64,000 nucleotides of DNA from Anniella stebbinsi (GCA_029215795.1 JARDYH010000004.1:214188517-214252516), one strand, 5' to 3'; shown: positions 44,108 through 53,741, numbered from the stretch's first letter. Numbers and translations are program-made. The notes: generated from the sequence alone by a model not told the origin.

Positions 44108-44350
44108 TGAGGGTCACTGTGCTGTGGTGATCAGAGTGTTCGACTGGAACTCTGGAGTTCCAGGTTCGAGTTCCGACAAGGCCATTAAACTGACCGGATG
44201 ACTTTGGGCCATTCAATGATTCTCAGCGTAACCTACCTCACAGGGTTATTGTGAAGCTAAAATGAAGAGCAGGAAGACCATGTAAGCTGCTGTGTGTTCT
44301 TTGCAAGTGGAAAAAAGGTGGGGAATAAATGTAATAATAAATCAATAAGA
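44108..44350 (+). mobile_element. Sauria-type SINE, diverged
   Basis: Head 'tgtgctgtggtgatcagagt' with B box 'ccaggttcgagttcc', body 'gatgactttgggccattcaa' and 'acctcacagggttattgtga', tail 'ggtggggaataaatgtaata'. Confidence 0.75.
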
Positions 44351-44911
44351 AAACAAAAAATGGAACCCCTTGTAGCTCCTTTTAAGTTAAACAGAAATGT
44401 CAAGAGATCAGATAATGAACCTTTTGCCTTTCTGGGGTAGTTTGGCCCATGGTTCCTAGGTCTGAGGTGTTTGGAATGAACAAACCCTACTATTGCCGCC
44501 ATGTCCACCTGCATGATGGATGGCACATGTCTCAATTTATAGATGCTCCAATCCATCCAAATTTCCTCTAAGAAATCAAGCTGACAGCCATATCACAAAT
44601 AAATGATCCAACGCTACCAGTACAAACCCCCCTTCCCCCGGAGGAGCATCGTTCCCACCAGCACTAATAGCACTAACCTTCTCATGTGTAGAAGGGCAAT
44701 GAAGCTTTGAAAATTAAATGTGCCAGGCTTTCAGTTTTAGCTTTTTGTTGTTTCTGTTGTTGCTTTGGACAGGAAATGTTTTTGCAAAGCATACTGGACT
44801 TAAGACAAGAATGAAAGTAGATGGTTCTTCACTGGTATGATCCAGCAGCAGTGAGTTCCAAAGCTCAGCAGATGTAATGATAGCCAGTAGTATACCAAGT
44901 GGCCCAAAAGT

Positions 44912-44985
44912 AGGTATACAGTATAGTTTATTTGCATTTTATTACATTAGGTATACAGTATAGCTTATTTGCATTTTATTACATT
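44912..44985 (+). repeat. 37-bp tandem duplication inside the mariner left end
   Basis: The copy at 44912-44948 starts 'aggtatacagtatagtttat'. The copy at 44949-44985 starts 'aggtatacagtatagcttat' and differs at one base. The first copy includes the inner part of the terminal repeat, so part of the terminal repeat is doubled. Confidence 0.9.
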
Positions 44986-45016
44986 TTTTATTACATTTAA
45001 TTTAATTTAACACTGT

Positions 45017-46084
45017 TTAATCTCGTAAGTGCTCGAAATGTATTCCATCAACGTTGCAACATTCCTCGAACCTGTTCAGAACACTGTGACACACAGTACG
45101 ACACAAATTCCGGTCTGCATCAATGTCCATAAATGCTTCCCAGATGAACTCTTTAAATTTGTTCACTGTCTGAGGATTCCTCTCAAAAACCTTATTCTTT
45201 ACTACGCCCCCCAAAAAGAAGTCCATTGGTGTTAAATCGGGTGAACGTGACATCCATTCAATGCTGCCACGTCGTCCAATCCAATGCTGTGGGAAGGTGT
45301 TGTCAAGATAGTCCCTCACTGCAGAAGCATAATGAGGAGGTGCCCCATCTTGTTGGAAGAGCAGTTTGGCGAAGTTAGCCCTGGTTCTGAGTTGTGGCAC
45401 TACCAAATCGCATAACATGTTTAGGTAATTGTTACTATCCACAGTTGTATGGAAGAAAACTGATCCTATAACACCTTCGCTGGACAGTGCACCCCACACT
45501 GTGACGCCTGGCTGATTCAGTTGAGATGTGATAGTCAGATGAGGATTTTCATCTGCCCAATACACACAGTTATGCCTGTTCACATGGCCTGACAACTTGA
45601 AAGAAGCCTCATCTGACCAGATGATCTTATCAAGAAGGTCTGGTTCATTAGAGATTTGGTTACGCATCATCTCACAGAATTGCAACCGACGGTCTGGGTC
45701 GTCCTCCAGAAGACCATGTAACAGTCTTGGACGGTACGGCTTCAATTTCAATTTACGCATTAAGCGTTGCAAGAACGTTCTAGGTATGGATAGCTGCTTA
45801 GACACACGTTGTGTGGACTTTTTCGGACTGTTCACAAATGTCAGAGCGACTCTCATCTCATTTTCCTCTGTCATAGACGTCCTAGGATGTCCAGATTTCG
45901 GTGCATTAGCCACTGCACCTCTTGCTTCAAATTTATCTCCAAGACGATAAATTGTCAGACGTGTTGGTGGAGGAGTGTCAGATGCTTCTTGCCACGCTGT
46001 GCACACCCGCTCAGCATTTTCAGTCTTCCAGTACTGCTTTAGAATCCACTTTCTTTGTTCTTGACTCAAGTTCGCTGCCATCAT
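45017..46084 (-). CDS. Tc1/mariner transposase, DD41D spacing, 355 aa
   Basis: The enzyme would bind the element's terminal repeats in the nucleus, cut the element out and join it at TA sites. Residues 1-60 (start MMAANLSQEQ) and about 80-130 form two helix-turn-helix-type DNA-binding regions with a G-H-P-R-T-S linker (65-70). The catalytic region has W-S-D-E-A-S-F with D158, Q-Q-D-G-A-P-P-H with D246, and S-P-D-L-T-P-M-D with D288. By analogy with Mos1, whose third acid is the second D of S-P-D-L-A-P-S-D, the triad is D158, D246, D288, with 41 residues between the last two. D283 would give 36. There is no stop or frameshift, and the length is normal for the superfamily. The F-F-L-W-G block usual after the third acid reads F-F-L-G-G here (289-293), and whether this harms activity is unknown. 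The DD41D type (rosa-like) is known to me chiefly from insects. Confidence 0.93.
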   Translation of the reverse strand: MMAANLSQEQRKWILKQYWKTENAERVCTAWQEASDTPPPTRLTIYRLGDKFEARGAVANAPKSGHPRTSMTEENEMRVALTFVNSPKKSTQRVSKQLSIPRTFLQRLMRKLKLKPYRPRLLHGLLEDDPDRRLQFCEMMRNQISNEPDLLDKIIWSDEASFKLSGHVNRHNCVYWADENPHLTITSQLNQPGVTVWGALSSEGVIGSVFFHTTVDSNNYLNMLCDLVVPQLRTRANFAKLLFQQDGAPPHYASAVRDYLDNTFPQHWIGRRGSIEWMSRSPDLTPMDFFLGGVVKNKVFERNPQTVNKFKEFIWEAFMDIDADRNLCRTVCHSVLNRFEECCNVDGIHFEHLRD

Positions 46085-46120
46085 TCACAATATCAGTAAA
46101 AAAAATAACTACAAAACTAA

Positions 46121-46149
46121 ACAACGGTACCTACTTTTGGGCCTCACCC
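46121..46149 (-). repeat. Internal copy of the mariner terminal sequence
   Basis: 'acaacggtacctacttttgg' 'gcctcaccc' parallels the right terminus 'acaactgtatacctactttt' 'gggccaccc', in the same orientation, about 140 bp inside it. Confidence 0.8.
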
Positions 46150-46394
46150 TCCTCACTCTCCACACCTGTCACCACCTGTCACTCTTCCCAACTGTCATTC
46201 TGACGCCACCCACACATCTTCTACTCACACATTCCCTCCCCCTCCCATCAACGTTCTAAACAACTGTATACCTACTTTTGGGCCACCCAGTATAAAGGCT
46301 AGGGAGACCAGACTACCCTCTTGTTTGCTGTGCTTCTGACACCCTGTAAAGGCATTTCTTTTTTGGTCAGAGTTCATTGGCTTTTAAAAGCAAC

Positions 46395-46950
46395 TAAAAT
46401 GTTTAAGGGGCTGGAACAACGCCCCTATGAGGGAAGGTTACAGTAGCTGGGAGTGTTTAGCTTGGGGAAAAAAGGCAAGTAAGGGGAGACAGGATAGAGG
46501 TGTACAAAATTGTTCATGGTGTGGAGAATGTGGATAAAGAGACATTTTTCTTCCTTTCCCATAATACTACAGGGTCATCCCATGAAGCTGATTGGGAGGA
46601 GATTCAGGACAGATAAAAGAAAGAACTTCTAAACACAGTGCATAGTTAAATTATGGGATTCACTGCCACAAGATGTAGTGATGGCCACCAATTTGGATGG
46701 CTTTAAAAGAGGGTTGGACAAATTCCTGGAGGAGAAGGCTATCAGTGGCTTCTAGTCCCTAATAGCTATGTGCTACCTCCAGTAACAAAGGCAGCAGGCC
46801 TTTGTACACCATTTGCTGGGGAACATGGGTGGGAGGGTGCTGTTAAACTTGTGTCCGGCTTGTGGATTCCTGATTGACAGCTGGTTGGCCACTGTGTGAA
46901 CAGAACGCTGGACTCTTGGTCTAATCCACCATGGCTCTTCTTATGTTCTC
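46395..46950 (+). mobile_element. CR1-group LINE 3' fragment
   Basis: The + strand encodes, with frameshifts, a reverse transcriptase tail: 'caggacagataaaagaaaga' (R-T-D-K-R-K), 'attcactgccacaagatgta', and N-L-D-G-F-K-R-G-L-D-K-F near 46691-46726. The 3' UTR includes 'gaacatgggtgggagggtgc', 'ggccactgtgtgaacagaac' and ends 'tggctcttcttatgttct'. It matches the inverted copies at 2209 and 49640. Confidence 0.78.
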
Positions 46951-46954
46951 AAGG

Positions 46955-47110
46955 ATTGATAATTGGTTTCATACTTTTGCAGGTTTTTATTGCTCAATTG
47001 TTAATTTGTTGGTATTGTTTTAAATAGTTTTGATACTTGTCTTGTGTGCTGCTTTCAGGACTTTATGGACAAAAGCTGGTCTATATCTATCTTAATATAT
47101 CAATAGATGG
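46955..47110 (+). mobile_element. Possible L2-group LINE tail
   Basis: A T-rich segment 'tattgttttaaatagttttg', 'gtgctgctttcaggacttta' resembles L2 3' UTR sequence. Weak. Confidence 0.35.
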
Positions 47111-47239
47111 GGCTGGTTGCTTCCTTCCTCTGTGAAATGCAGCAGTAGGCAACTAGTGATACATAGACTAAATCAGGCCCATCCATGGCCGGTAGCTGTT
47201 GTAAATGTTGAACCACTTAAGAATGCAGGTGTGTGTTGC

Positions 47240-47257
47240 GGGGGGGGGGGGGGGGGG
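47240..47257 (+). repeat. 18-base poly(G) tract
   Basis: The longest uninterrupted G run in the window. Confidence 0.9.
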
Positions 47258-47464
47258 TGTAGAATGTTCCAAGGCAAAACCACCCCACATGCACAAAACT
47301 AGCATATCAGGAAGAAGGTTAGCCTGGGACCTTCTTCCTATCATTCTAATTTTGTGTGTGCATGGATGATGATGTGTATACCTTTAGATGGCCTTGTGCA
47401 TTACTTCAGTTATGAAGCACACAACTAGCATTTTTTTCTCCACCACCACCACTACCACTCCATG

Positions 47465-47783
47465 TAGGGTAACCATAAGGAAAGGACGACAGGGCTCCTG
47501 TATCTTTAACAGTTGTATAGAAAAAGAATTTCAGCGGGTGTCATTTGTATGCATGCAGCACCGGATGAAATTCCCTCATCATCACAACAGTTAAAGCTGC
47601 AGGAGTATAGCTAGAGTGACCAGATACAAAAGAGGGCAGGGCTCCTGCAGCTTTAATTGTTGTGATGAAGAGGAAATTTCACCCGGTGCTGCATGCATAC
47701 AAATGACACCTGCTGAAATTCCCCTTTCAATCTGACTGTTAAAGCTACAGGAGCCCTGTTCTCCTTTCCATATGGTCACCCTA
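47465..47783. mobile_element. Fourfold foldback element, complete, 319 bp
   Basis: The ends are TAGGGTAACCATAAGG and CATATGGTCACCCTA. The 8-bp flanks ACTCCATG (47457-47464) and ACTCCTTG (47784-47791) match at 7 of 8. The inner arms 'tcatcacaacagttaaagct' and 'agctttaattgttgtgatga' are inverted. Confidence 0.88.
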
Positions 47784-47794
47784 ACTCCTTGCTT

Positions 47795-49490
47795 TATAAC
47801 TGCTTCTACATTCCTGGTATGTTAGAGCAAAACAAAACAAAACCATCCATTTCCCAACCCAGATGGAAAGCTAGAAAGCAAGAAAGACTCTGAACATCTA
47901 CAGTTCTGCATTTTAAGTTCCCTTAAACCATAACTCCATCATGTCTCTCAGAATAAAGTGGAGTTTGATTCTGCTGCACTCATGCTAACCACATTTACCT
48001 GGGAATGAGCATCTTATGTTCTAGAGAACGGAAATAGTAAAATGAGCATCTGTAGCCACATACATACCTGGCAGGCTTCCCCCTGACTATAAAATGTTTG
48101 TAAAAACAATGAAAAGCTGATGCTACTGGCATCCACCCCAGTGACCCCAGGATATTCTCATACCGGCCCAGGTAATAACACTGGGCCTGTTTCCCACTGC
48201 TATTACCTGTTGCTCTCGGGATGGTCATTTGGAGGAGCCCTGGGCTTCAGCTCCGAGTTCCAGCCCTAGCTGCACCACTGATGATGATTGTGTTCCTAAA
48301 AGGAACCATTCTTTGTCCTAACCAGCCTTTTCAGATTCCATAGGACTCCAGTTGTATCTTCTATTCCTATAACTTTCAGGCTCTTGTCAAGTGTGAGTAT
48401 GCTGATAGCAGCAAATGAGTAATGAGGGAGTAACAGTTGTGGCTCCAAACACCTGTGGCTTAGCCCTTTGGATGTAGAAAATTGTATTTGCTTCCTGCGC
48501 ACTTATCAGACGTTGGGCAAAATGTGGGATTTTGATTTCTTGCTTCAACGCGAAATAGCTTTCTATAACTGCTTTTACAACACTTGGACTTTGAACCTCA
48601 GGCGTTTATATGTTTAGACCAGCTGAGATTTGGGAAGCAAACCATTACCGTACTTTCTTTCCCCAAGCCCTGTGGGGTTTATGCTGAGCCACACTGGAAG
48701 AAAATTAACAGCGTCCAAGATTGAGGGAGAAGTTGTGTTAACAATGGGCATTCTAGGAGAAATTACCCATTTATGTGTTGACAGGCACCTTGCTTAGTCA
48801 TTCTTTTGACTAAGGAGCTTGGACGTGAAGTTTTATGAGAATTGGTTTGTTTTTTATGGAGCTAGGGAGTGTTGGTTGTAAAATTTGTGCTTTAATTCAG
48901 CTGTTCCAGGGGCAGCCTTTCTAATAAAACTAAACCTTCTTCTGGGAGGAGGTTTGTGTTTTTTTGGTTTTTCATTTTGTTTTGCGTTTTGCCTGTTTAT
49001 GCCTCTTTCTCGTGTAATGTGATTGTGCCTGTTTCTAGGCCCCCATTTTGGGGTGTGTGTGTGTGTGTGTTTAAATTATGAACTTGTTGTTTATTTATGT
49101 ATAAAGCACCTAAACATGTACATAGATTTAGAAGCAAGAAAGTCCCTGTCCACAGTCCCACAATCTAATAGACATGACACACAAGGAAAAAGGAATCGAG
49201 AGGGAAGAAAAAAGCAAGCAGATTCAACTACCAATTCAAGTTGAAAGGGTGGAGGTTGAGGAAAGGAAGAGAGCTGGCACCACAGATGCATTCTGGGACA
49301 GTTATAAGCAGTGAAACCAATGTGAAGGAGCTTAAATGGCGTGAGGGATTCTATGAATAGCCACAAGTAACGAGAAACCAATTGCGTTCCTTCCATTCCC
49401 GCCTTTCTGATTAATCTCCAAGTATCAATCCAAGTGTTTTGGAAGCTGCTATCTGGGGTTGCGCTAAGACAAAGTACTCTTTTGTGTCTG
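47795..49490. other. No gene or clear repeat, 1.7 kb
   Basis: A repeat-poor stretch 0.8-2.4 kb upstream of the GPRIN3 coding exon. It holds a T-rich tract and GT run near 48955-49070. No supported open frame. It could include conserved intronic sequence. Confidence 0.4.
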
Positions 49491-49495
49491 GTCAA

Positions 49496-49640
49496 GAGGG
49501 CAGGGCTCCTGCAGCTTTAACTGTTGTGATAAAGAGGGAATTTCACCAGGTGCTGCATGCATACAAATGACACCTGCTGAAATTCCCTTTTCTATTCAAC
49601 TGTTAAAGCTACAGGAGCCCTCCTTTTCATGTGGTCACCC
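49496..49640. mobile_element. Right half of a fourfold foldback element
   Basis: It starts at 'gagggcagggctcctgcagc' and ends 'catgtggtcaccctac'. The left half is absent. Confidence 0.8.
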
Positions 49641-49975
49641 TACTGGAGGTAGCACATAACCATCAGGGCTAATAGCCATTGATAGCCTTCTCCAGGAATT
49701 TATCCAACCCCCTTTTAAAGCCATCCAAATTGGCGGCCATCACTACATCTTGTGGTAGTGAAGTCCAGAGTTTGACTATGCACTGTGTGAAGAAGTGCTT
49801 CCTTTCATTTGTCCTGGATCTCCCACCAGTCAGCTTCATGGGATGATCCCAAGTTCTAGTATTATGGAGAGGGAGAAAAATATCTCTCTGTCCACATTCT
49901 CCACACCATATATAATTGTGTACACCAGTAAAGCCAATGGTTCCCCCCTCCATTTCCTCTAGGACAGCTGGCCCA
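49640..49975 (-). mobile_element. CR1-group LINE reverse-transcriptase tail
   Basis: The minus frame 49669-49953 encodes 94 residues of the C-terminal tail, with R-S-R-T-N-E-R-K-H-F-F (about 44-54), L-W-T-S-L-P-Q-D-V-V (about 61-70) and N-L-D-G-F-K-R-G-L-D-K-F (about 75-86). It is the best-preserved copy of this group in the window. Its + strand end abuts the foldback element at 49640. Confidence 0.8.
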
Positions 49976-50137
49976 CAGATAAGTCACCGCTTGAAGGGAG
50001 CCATTGGGTTAAACCCTGTTTATCTCCCTCACAAGGCTTACCCCTGCAGCAAACCCATCTTATCTTTACTTGGGTTCAGAGTCTGCGCTGGATAGTTCAT
50101 TGCTTTTTTTCTGAATGTATTATTAACATGCTTCCAT

Positions 50138-50157
50138 ATCTTCCCCTTCTTTCACAG
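50138..50157 (+). other. Splice acceptor of the GPRIN3 coding exon
   Basis: A pyrimidine-rich tract ('tcttccccttctttcacag') ends in CAG at 50155-50157, so the exon would begin at 50158. There is no ATG between 50158 and 50276, and an in-frame stop TGA at 50246-50248 lies upstream of the start, so the coding sequence begins within this exon. Confidence 0.75.
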
Positions 50158-50275
50158 ACTCGTTGTGAGGAAGATTCACCTGTAGCTGTACCTCCAGCTG
50201 TGTAAGGTCTTTTTTGCCAGAACTCGAACAGTCACTGGGCGAGGCTGACTGGGTCTTGTAACACATCGCATTTCC

Positions 50276-52630
50276 ATGGGGACTGTACCAGATGCTCTGA
50301 GGTCTGCCAAGCTTTCGTTGGTCACAGCTTGCAAGGAGGAAAACGGCCTAAGAGAGCTGCAGTCGCCTGAACGCCAGCACAAGCAAGCAAGCATCAAGAG
50401 GAACAGTAATGGCTACCCCTTTCCTGCCAAGGGGCAGCCCGCTGAAGAGCACTTGTTTGAAGTGAAGCATGTGGCAGAAGCCGACATTCCAAGGGGTGAA
50501 CAGCATTGTGGGTATGACACTCATCAGCCCAGCATGTTTTCTCCTGGGTCCTTGAGTCTCTCCAAAGAAGGCTGCCGGGGAGCTCTGGAGCCAGTAGACA
50601 ACTTTAAGCAGGAAGCCAGCAATGGGGACAAAGGCCAGGCCCCGGGAGATGGCTGTACATCAGTGCAAGCTGTAGCCGAGGTGCCTGTTAACCAGGAGGC
50701 CGACCAGAATGTGCACAGTGGTGCTGGAGGACAACTGTGTAGTGGCGTTGATCAGGCAAGCTCTCTCTCTGGAGGTGTTGTGGAGACAAAAGCCCATCAT
50801 TCTTATTCTTATTCTCCCACTCATCTAAATGTCCAGCAAGTAGCTCCAGCAGCAAAGGAAACTGTGGATGAAATGGTTGGCCTTGACAAAACTCAAGCAC
50901 CAGCTTCAACAGAGCAATTGGTACCTGTTTCTGATCTTGGGCTGAAGGCCCCTGCTTGCTTGGATGCAGAATTGAAGGAGACAAAGGAGACAATTTCCGA
51001 TCCTAGTGCTAGGAGTGGGTCAGAGGTTGAATCCAAATCCAACCTTGAGAGCCCACCGCAGCCTTCGTGCAATGACAAGACCGTGGAGAAGGCGGTGCTG
51101 GAGCTGTCCAAGTTCAAAGACACAGGAACCATGACAGTGCCACCCGAAGGTGGGCCGGCAGATGGGGAGGCGAGGAACAGGGCCTGTCGTGATGCCGAGG
51201 TCCAGGCTGTAGCCAGTGTGGAAAGTAAATCAGCTTCCACCAGCCCGAGTATCTTGGCGGCGTTCTTAAGAGAAAGCATGCCTTCCGAGGCAAAACAGAA
51301 GCAAGAGCAGTTGCACATCATTTACACTGGAGCCGGAGGGAAGGAACAGTCTGAAATTGTTGACAACTTGGCGGGGCTTGTCCAAACAGTTCCCTGCATC
51401 CTGCCTGAAATGCATATTCAGGCACCAGCTGCAGTAGACGGGTGGTTGGGAGCTCCGGTTGTCAAACGTCAAGACAAACTGGCAGGCACGGGTGATGCCA
51501 TCTGCTCAGCTTTGGTAGACAATGCACAGCATCCATGCCCACCAGCATCTGGGAGTCCTCAGGAAACGGCAGTCCGGAGGACAGAAGTACAAAGAACAGA
51601 CATGGCTGGAAGCCACAGTAATGTTCCTCAACTACTCTCAGACAGTTCAGTTCTGCTGCAGACAAGACCTGTTTACCAGATTACTGTCAACTCCAGTAAT
51701 CAGCCTGTCGTTCCCCCACACCCTGTGAACGTTGAAACCAAGCTACCTCCATCTTCCACTCCCCCAGAAATCAATAGAAAACAACAGGACCTGGAGTCTT
51801 CTGCCACAGAAAATCAACAGGCATCCCCATCGTGTCACGGAGTATCTGAGAAGACCAACACTGTAACTACCATGGCTGGTGCTCATGGTAGCAATCAAGA
51901 GGAGCAGCTGCCAACCAAGACAGTTAGTGATTTTGAGACAGGCCCGGATAGCTTCCATGTGGATGTAAAACCAAAGAAGGAAGGCCAGTTCATCCATCTT
52001 GACCCTAAAGAGCAAGAGGTGAGCAATACGGGCGCTGCTGCTAAGCCCCAGACTATGTGTGCTCCAATTCCAGCACAGAGAGAACTGGATGCATTACCAG
52101 GGGATATGAAAGAGGCGGCGGTGGCAGCTGGCAGCCAGAATCTTGCCATTGGGCTGGAAGCTGAGCTTAACAGAAATTCTGTCCCCAGCCTGGGAATACA
52201 GATCAACGAAACTAGGAAGGGACCAAAACTTCATCTACCCGCAGCTCCTGCTAAACCAGTACCAAACCTTGGTGGAAAGAAGAAAGAACCCAAGCCTGCT
52301 ACTGTGCAGGCTAAAGTGCAGGTGAAGCAATCCAAGCACGTCAGGGATGTTGTGTGGGATGAACAGGGCATGACCTGGGAGGTTTACGGGGCATCCCTGG
52401 ACCCTGAATCGTTGGGGATCGCTATCCAGAACCACTTGCAGAGGCAGATCAGAGAACACGAAAAACTGATTAAGGCCCAAAGCCCCCAGACCCGTAAATC
52501 CATTTCTTCAGATACGTCTTCAAATAAAAAACTTAAAAGGAGGCACCCCAACGTTTTCCAGTCCGTGCTGCAGAATTTCCGACGCCCAAATTGCTGTGTC
52601 CGCCCTGCTTCTTCTTCTGTGTTGGATTGA
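50276..52630 (+). CDS. GPRIN3: G protein-regulated inducer of neurite outgrowth 3
   Basis: GPRIN (GRIN) proteins bind activated G-alpha subunits of the Go/Gi/Gz class at the inner face of the plasma membrane and promote neurite growth. GPRIN3 is the third family member. I recognise it by its N-terminus M-G-T-V-P-D-A-L-R-S-A-K, by D-A-E-V-Q-A-V-A-S-V-E-S (from D306), and by a C-terminal GRIN domain (about 666-784) including R-D-V-V-W-D-E-Q-G-M-T-W-E-V-Y-G (from R690) and N-F-R-R-P-N-C-C-V-R-P. The adjacent cysteines C773/C774 are plausible palmitoylation sites, as in GRIN1. The middle is long, hydrophilic and of low conservation; no signal peptide or membrane segment is seen. At 784 residues it is close to the human protein (776 as I recall). 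The whole coding region is one exon, as in mammals. An in-frame TGA at 50246-50248 fixes the start; its context (TTTCCATGG) is only moderate. The gene appears functional. Confidence 0.96.
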   Translation: MGTVPDALRSAKLSLVTACKEENGLRELQSPERQHKQASIKRNSNGYPFPAKGQPAEEHLFEVKHVAEADIPRGEQHCGYDTHQPSMFSPGSLSLSKEGCRGALEPVDNFKQEASNGDKGQAPGDGCTSVQAVAEVPVNQEADQNVHSGAGGQLCSGVDQASSLSGGVVETKAHHSYSYSPTHLNVQQVAPAAKETVDEMVGLDKTQAPASTEQLVPVSDLGLKAPACLDAELKETKETISDPSARSGSEVESKSNLESPPQPSCNDKTVEKAVLELSKFKDTGTMTVPPEGGPADGEARNRACRDAEVQAVASVESKSASTSPSILAAFLRESMPSEAKQKQEQLHIIYTGAGGKEQSEIVDNLAGLVQTVPCILPEMHIQAPAAVDGWLGAPVVKRQDKLAGTGDAICSALVDNAQHPCPPASGSPQETAVRRTEVQRTDMAGSHSNVPQLLSDSSVLLQTRPVYQITVNSSNQPVVPPHPVNVETKLPPSSTPPEINRKQQDLESSATENQQASPSCHGVSEKTNTVTTMAGAHGSNQEEQLPTKTVSDFETGPDSFHVDVKPKKEGQFIHLDPKEQEVSNTGAAAKPQTMCAPIPAQRELDALPGDMKEAAVAAGSQNLAIGLEAELNRNSVPSLGIQINETRKGPKLHLPAAPAKPVPNLGGKKKEPKPATVQAKVQVKQSKHVRDVVWDEQGMTWEVYGASLDPESLGIAIQNHLQRQIREHEKLIKAQSPQTRKSISSDTSSNKKLKRRHPNVFQSVLQNFRRPNCCVRPASSSVLD

Positions 52631-52950
52631 AAGGGTGCAAAATGCAGGTGGGAAGGTGACGCGCATCCATTTGTAGCCATTTGTATTAAGTGTACACAGA
52701 AATCTGTAGGGGGAAAAAAGACCTAAAGCGCAGCGTTGTTCCTTGCGATTCTGATACAGTGACTGGGGGAGGCAGTGTGTGGAATGGGGGAGGGGGGGCA
52801 GGACAGAAGAATATTGACTATGATTTATATTCCCAGTAGTCATCGCATCTTACCTACCTTATTTCTGCAAATGGCACATGCAGCTTTTATGTTCACATAG
52901 AAGCCCCTGACCCCAGTCTGTTGCCAAATGAAAATATAAGCACTCAAGGC
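52631..52950 (+). other. GPRIN3: GPRIN3 3' UTR, proximal part
   Basis: Sequence after the TGA stop at 52628-52630. The first AATAAA I see downstream is at 53742-53747 ('caataaaggtg'), but I cannot tell whether it is used. Other signals occur much farther on, near 63897-63919. Confidence 0.5.
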
Positions 52951-52954
52951 ACAG

Positions 52955-53071
52955 TCCTATGCATGTTTAGACAGAAAAATGTCCTATAACTCCCAGCATT
53001 TCCTAGCCAGCATGGCTAGCTGGGGAAGACTGGGGATGGTAGGACTTTTTTCTGTCTAAACATGCATAGGA
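52955..53071. mobile_element. Palindromic foldback element in the presumed GPRIN3 3' UTR
   Basis: 31-bp arms (52955-52985 and 53041-53071) are inverted with one mismatch, including 'tcctatgcatgtttagacag'. The interior has 'agccagcatggctagctggg'. If the UTR extends this far, the transcript would carry a strong hairpin. Confidence 0.75.
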
Positions 53072-53400
53072 TTACGTCCTTAATGAAGCACAATATTTAA
53101 AATGGCCAATTTACCGCAACAACCTATGGCAGCTTTATAGGTAGAAGAGAGGGAGAGCATCAGACCCTTTCAGAAATGTTTTTGATCTTTTACGAGGTGT
53201 TTTTAATAATGTAGATAATGGAAATTTCAGCAGCTGTCAGATAATGTAGCAGATATTCCCAAGCGGAGGGGAACATGAACATATATGTATAATTCGGAGG
53301 TTGGGTTGATAGTGAAAGGGAGCCATTTTTTCTTCAATTTCAACATCCTTTGAGAGTCTTAAAAAGGCATAACAGGATGTTTGCTTACAAGCTCTACTAT

Positions 53401-53562
53401 TCCAATAGACACCCGATCTGGTGTCCTCCAGATGTGCTGCACCGCCACTCCCAGAATTCCCTGTCCAGCTGGGCTCCAGTTCACAGAATTGCTGGCTGGG
53501 AATTATGGGGGTTGCAACCCAACACATCTTGAGGGCACTAGATTGGGGGAGGCTGCAGTAGA
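53401..53562. mobile_element. Short hAT-type foldback element
   Basis: The arm 'ggtgtcctccagatgtgctg' pairs with 'caacacatcttgagggcact'. The centre has 'cactcccagaattccctgtc' and 'gctgggaattatgggggttg'. Same family as 36697. Confidence 0.7.
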
Positions 53563-53741
53563 ATATAATTCCCAGTGCAAGGCTTAACCGGAGGAGGAAG
53601 TCTAGAGACAATCTGCCTCACACATAAAGGGGAATCGGAACTCCTCTGTCAACAATCTATACAATACAAAATTAGGTTGTGCCAAAAGACCTCTAGCTGG
53701 GTTCTAATGTAGGTCTTGAGAAGCTCTGGCAGCCCTGCCAC

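Larger units (their letters stand above)
44893..46292 (-). mobile_element. Complete Tc1/mariner transposon, 1400 bp
   Basis: Terminal inverted repeats of 30 bp (44893-44922 and 46263-46292) match at 27 positions; the shared core is GTGGCCCAAAAGTAGGTATA followed by CAGT. The flanking dinucleotide is TA on both sides (44891-44892 and 46293-46294), the target duplication typical of the superfamily. The single gene (45017-46084, minus) is open from end to end. Near the left end a 37-bp unit is tandemly repeated, and an internal copy of the right terminus lies at 46121-46149. Both could be transposase-binding sites. It is much better preserved than the other repeats around it, which points to a young insertion. 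Confidence 0.93.

Noticed and set aside
45597..45950. 117-codon + frame within the mariner
   Set aside because: It is a shadow of the transposase gene on the minus strand.
50893..51321. 142-codon minus frame within GPRIN3
   Set aside because: It is a shadow of the + strand GPRIN3 coding exon.
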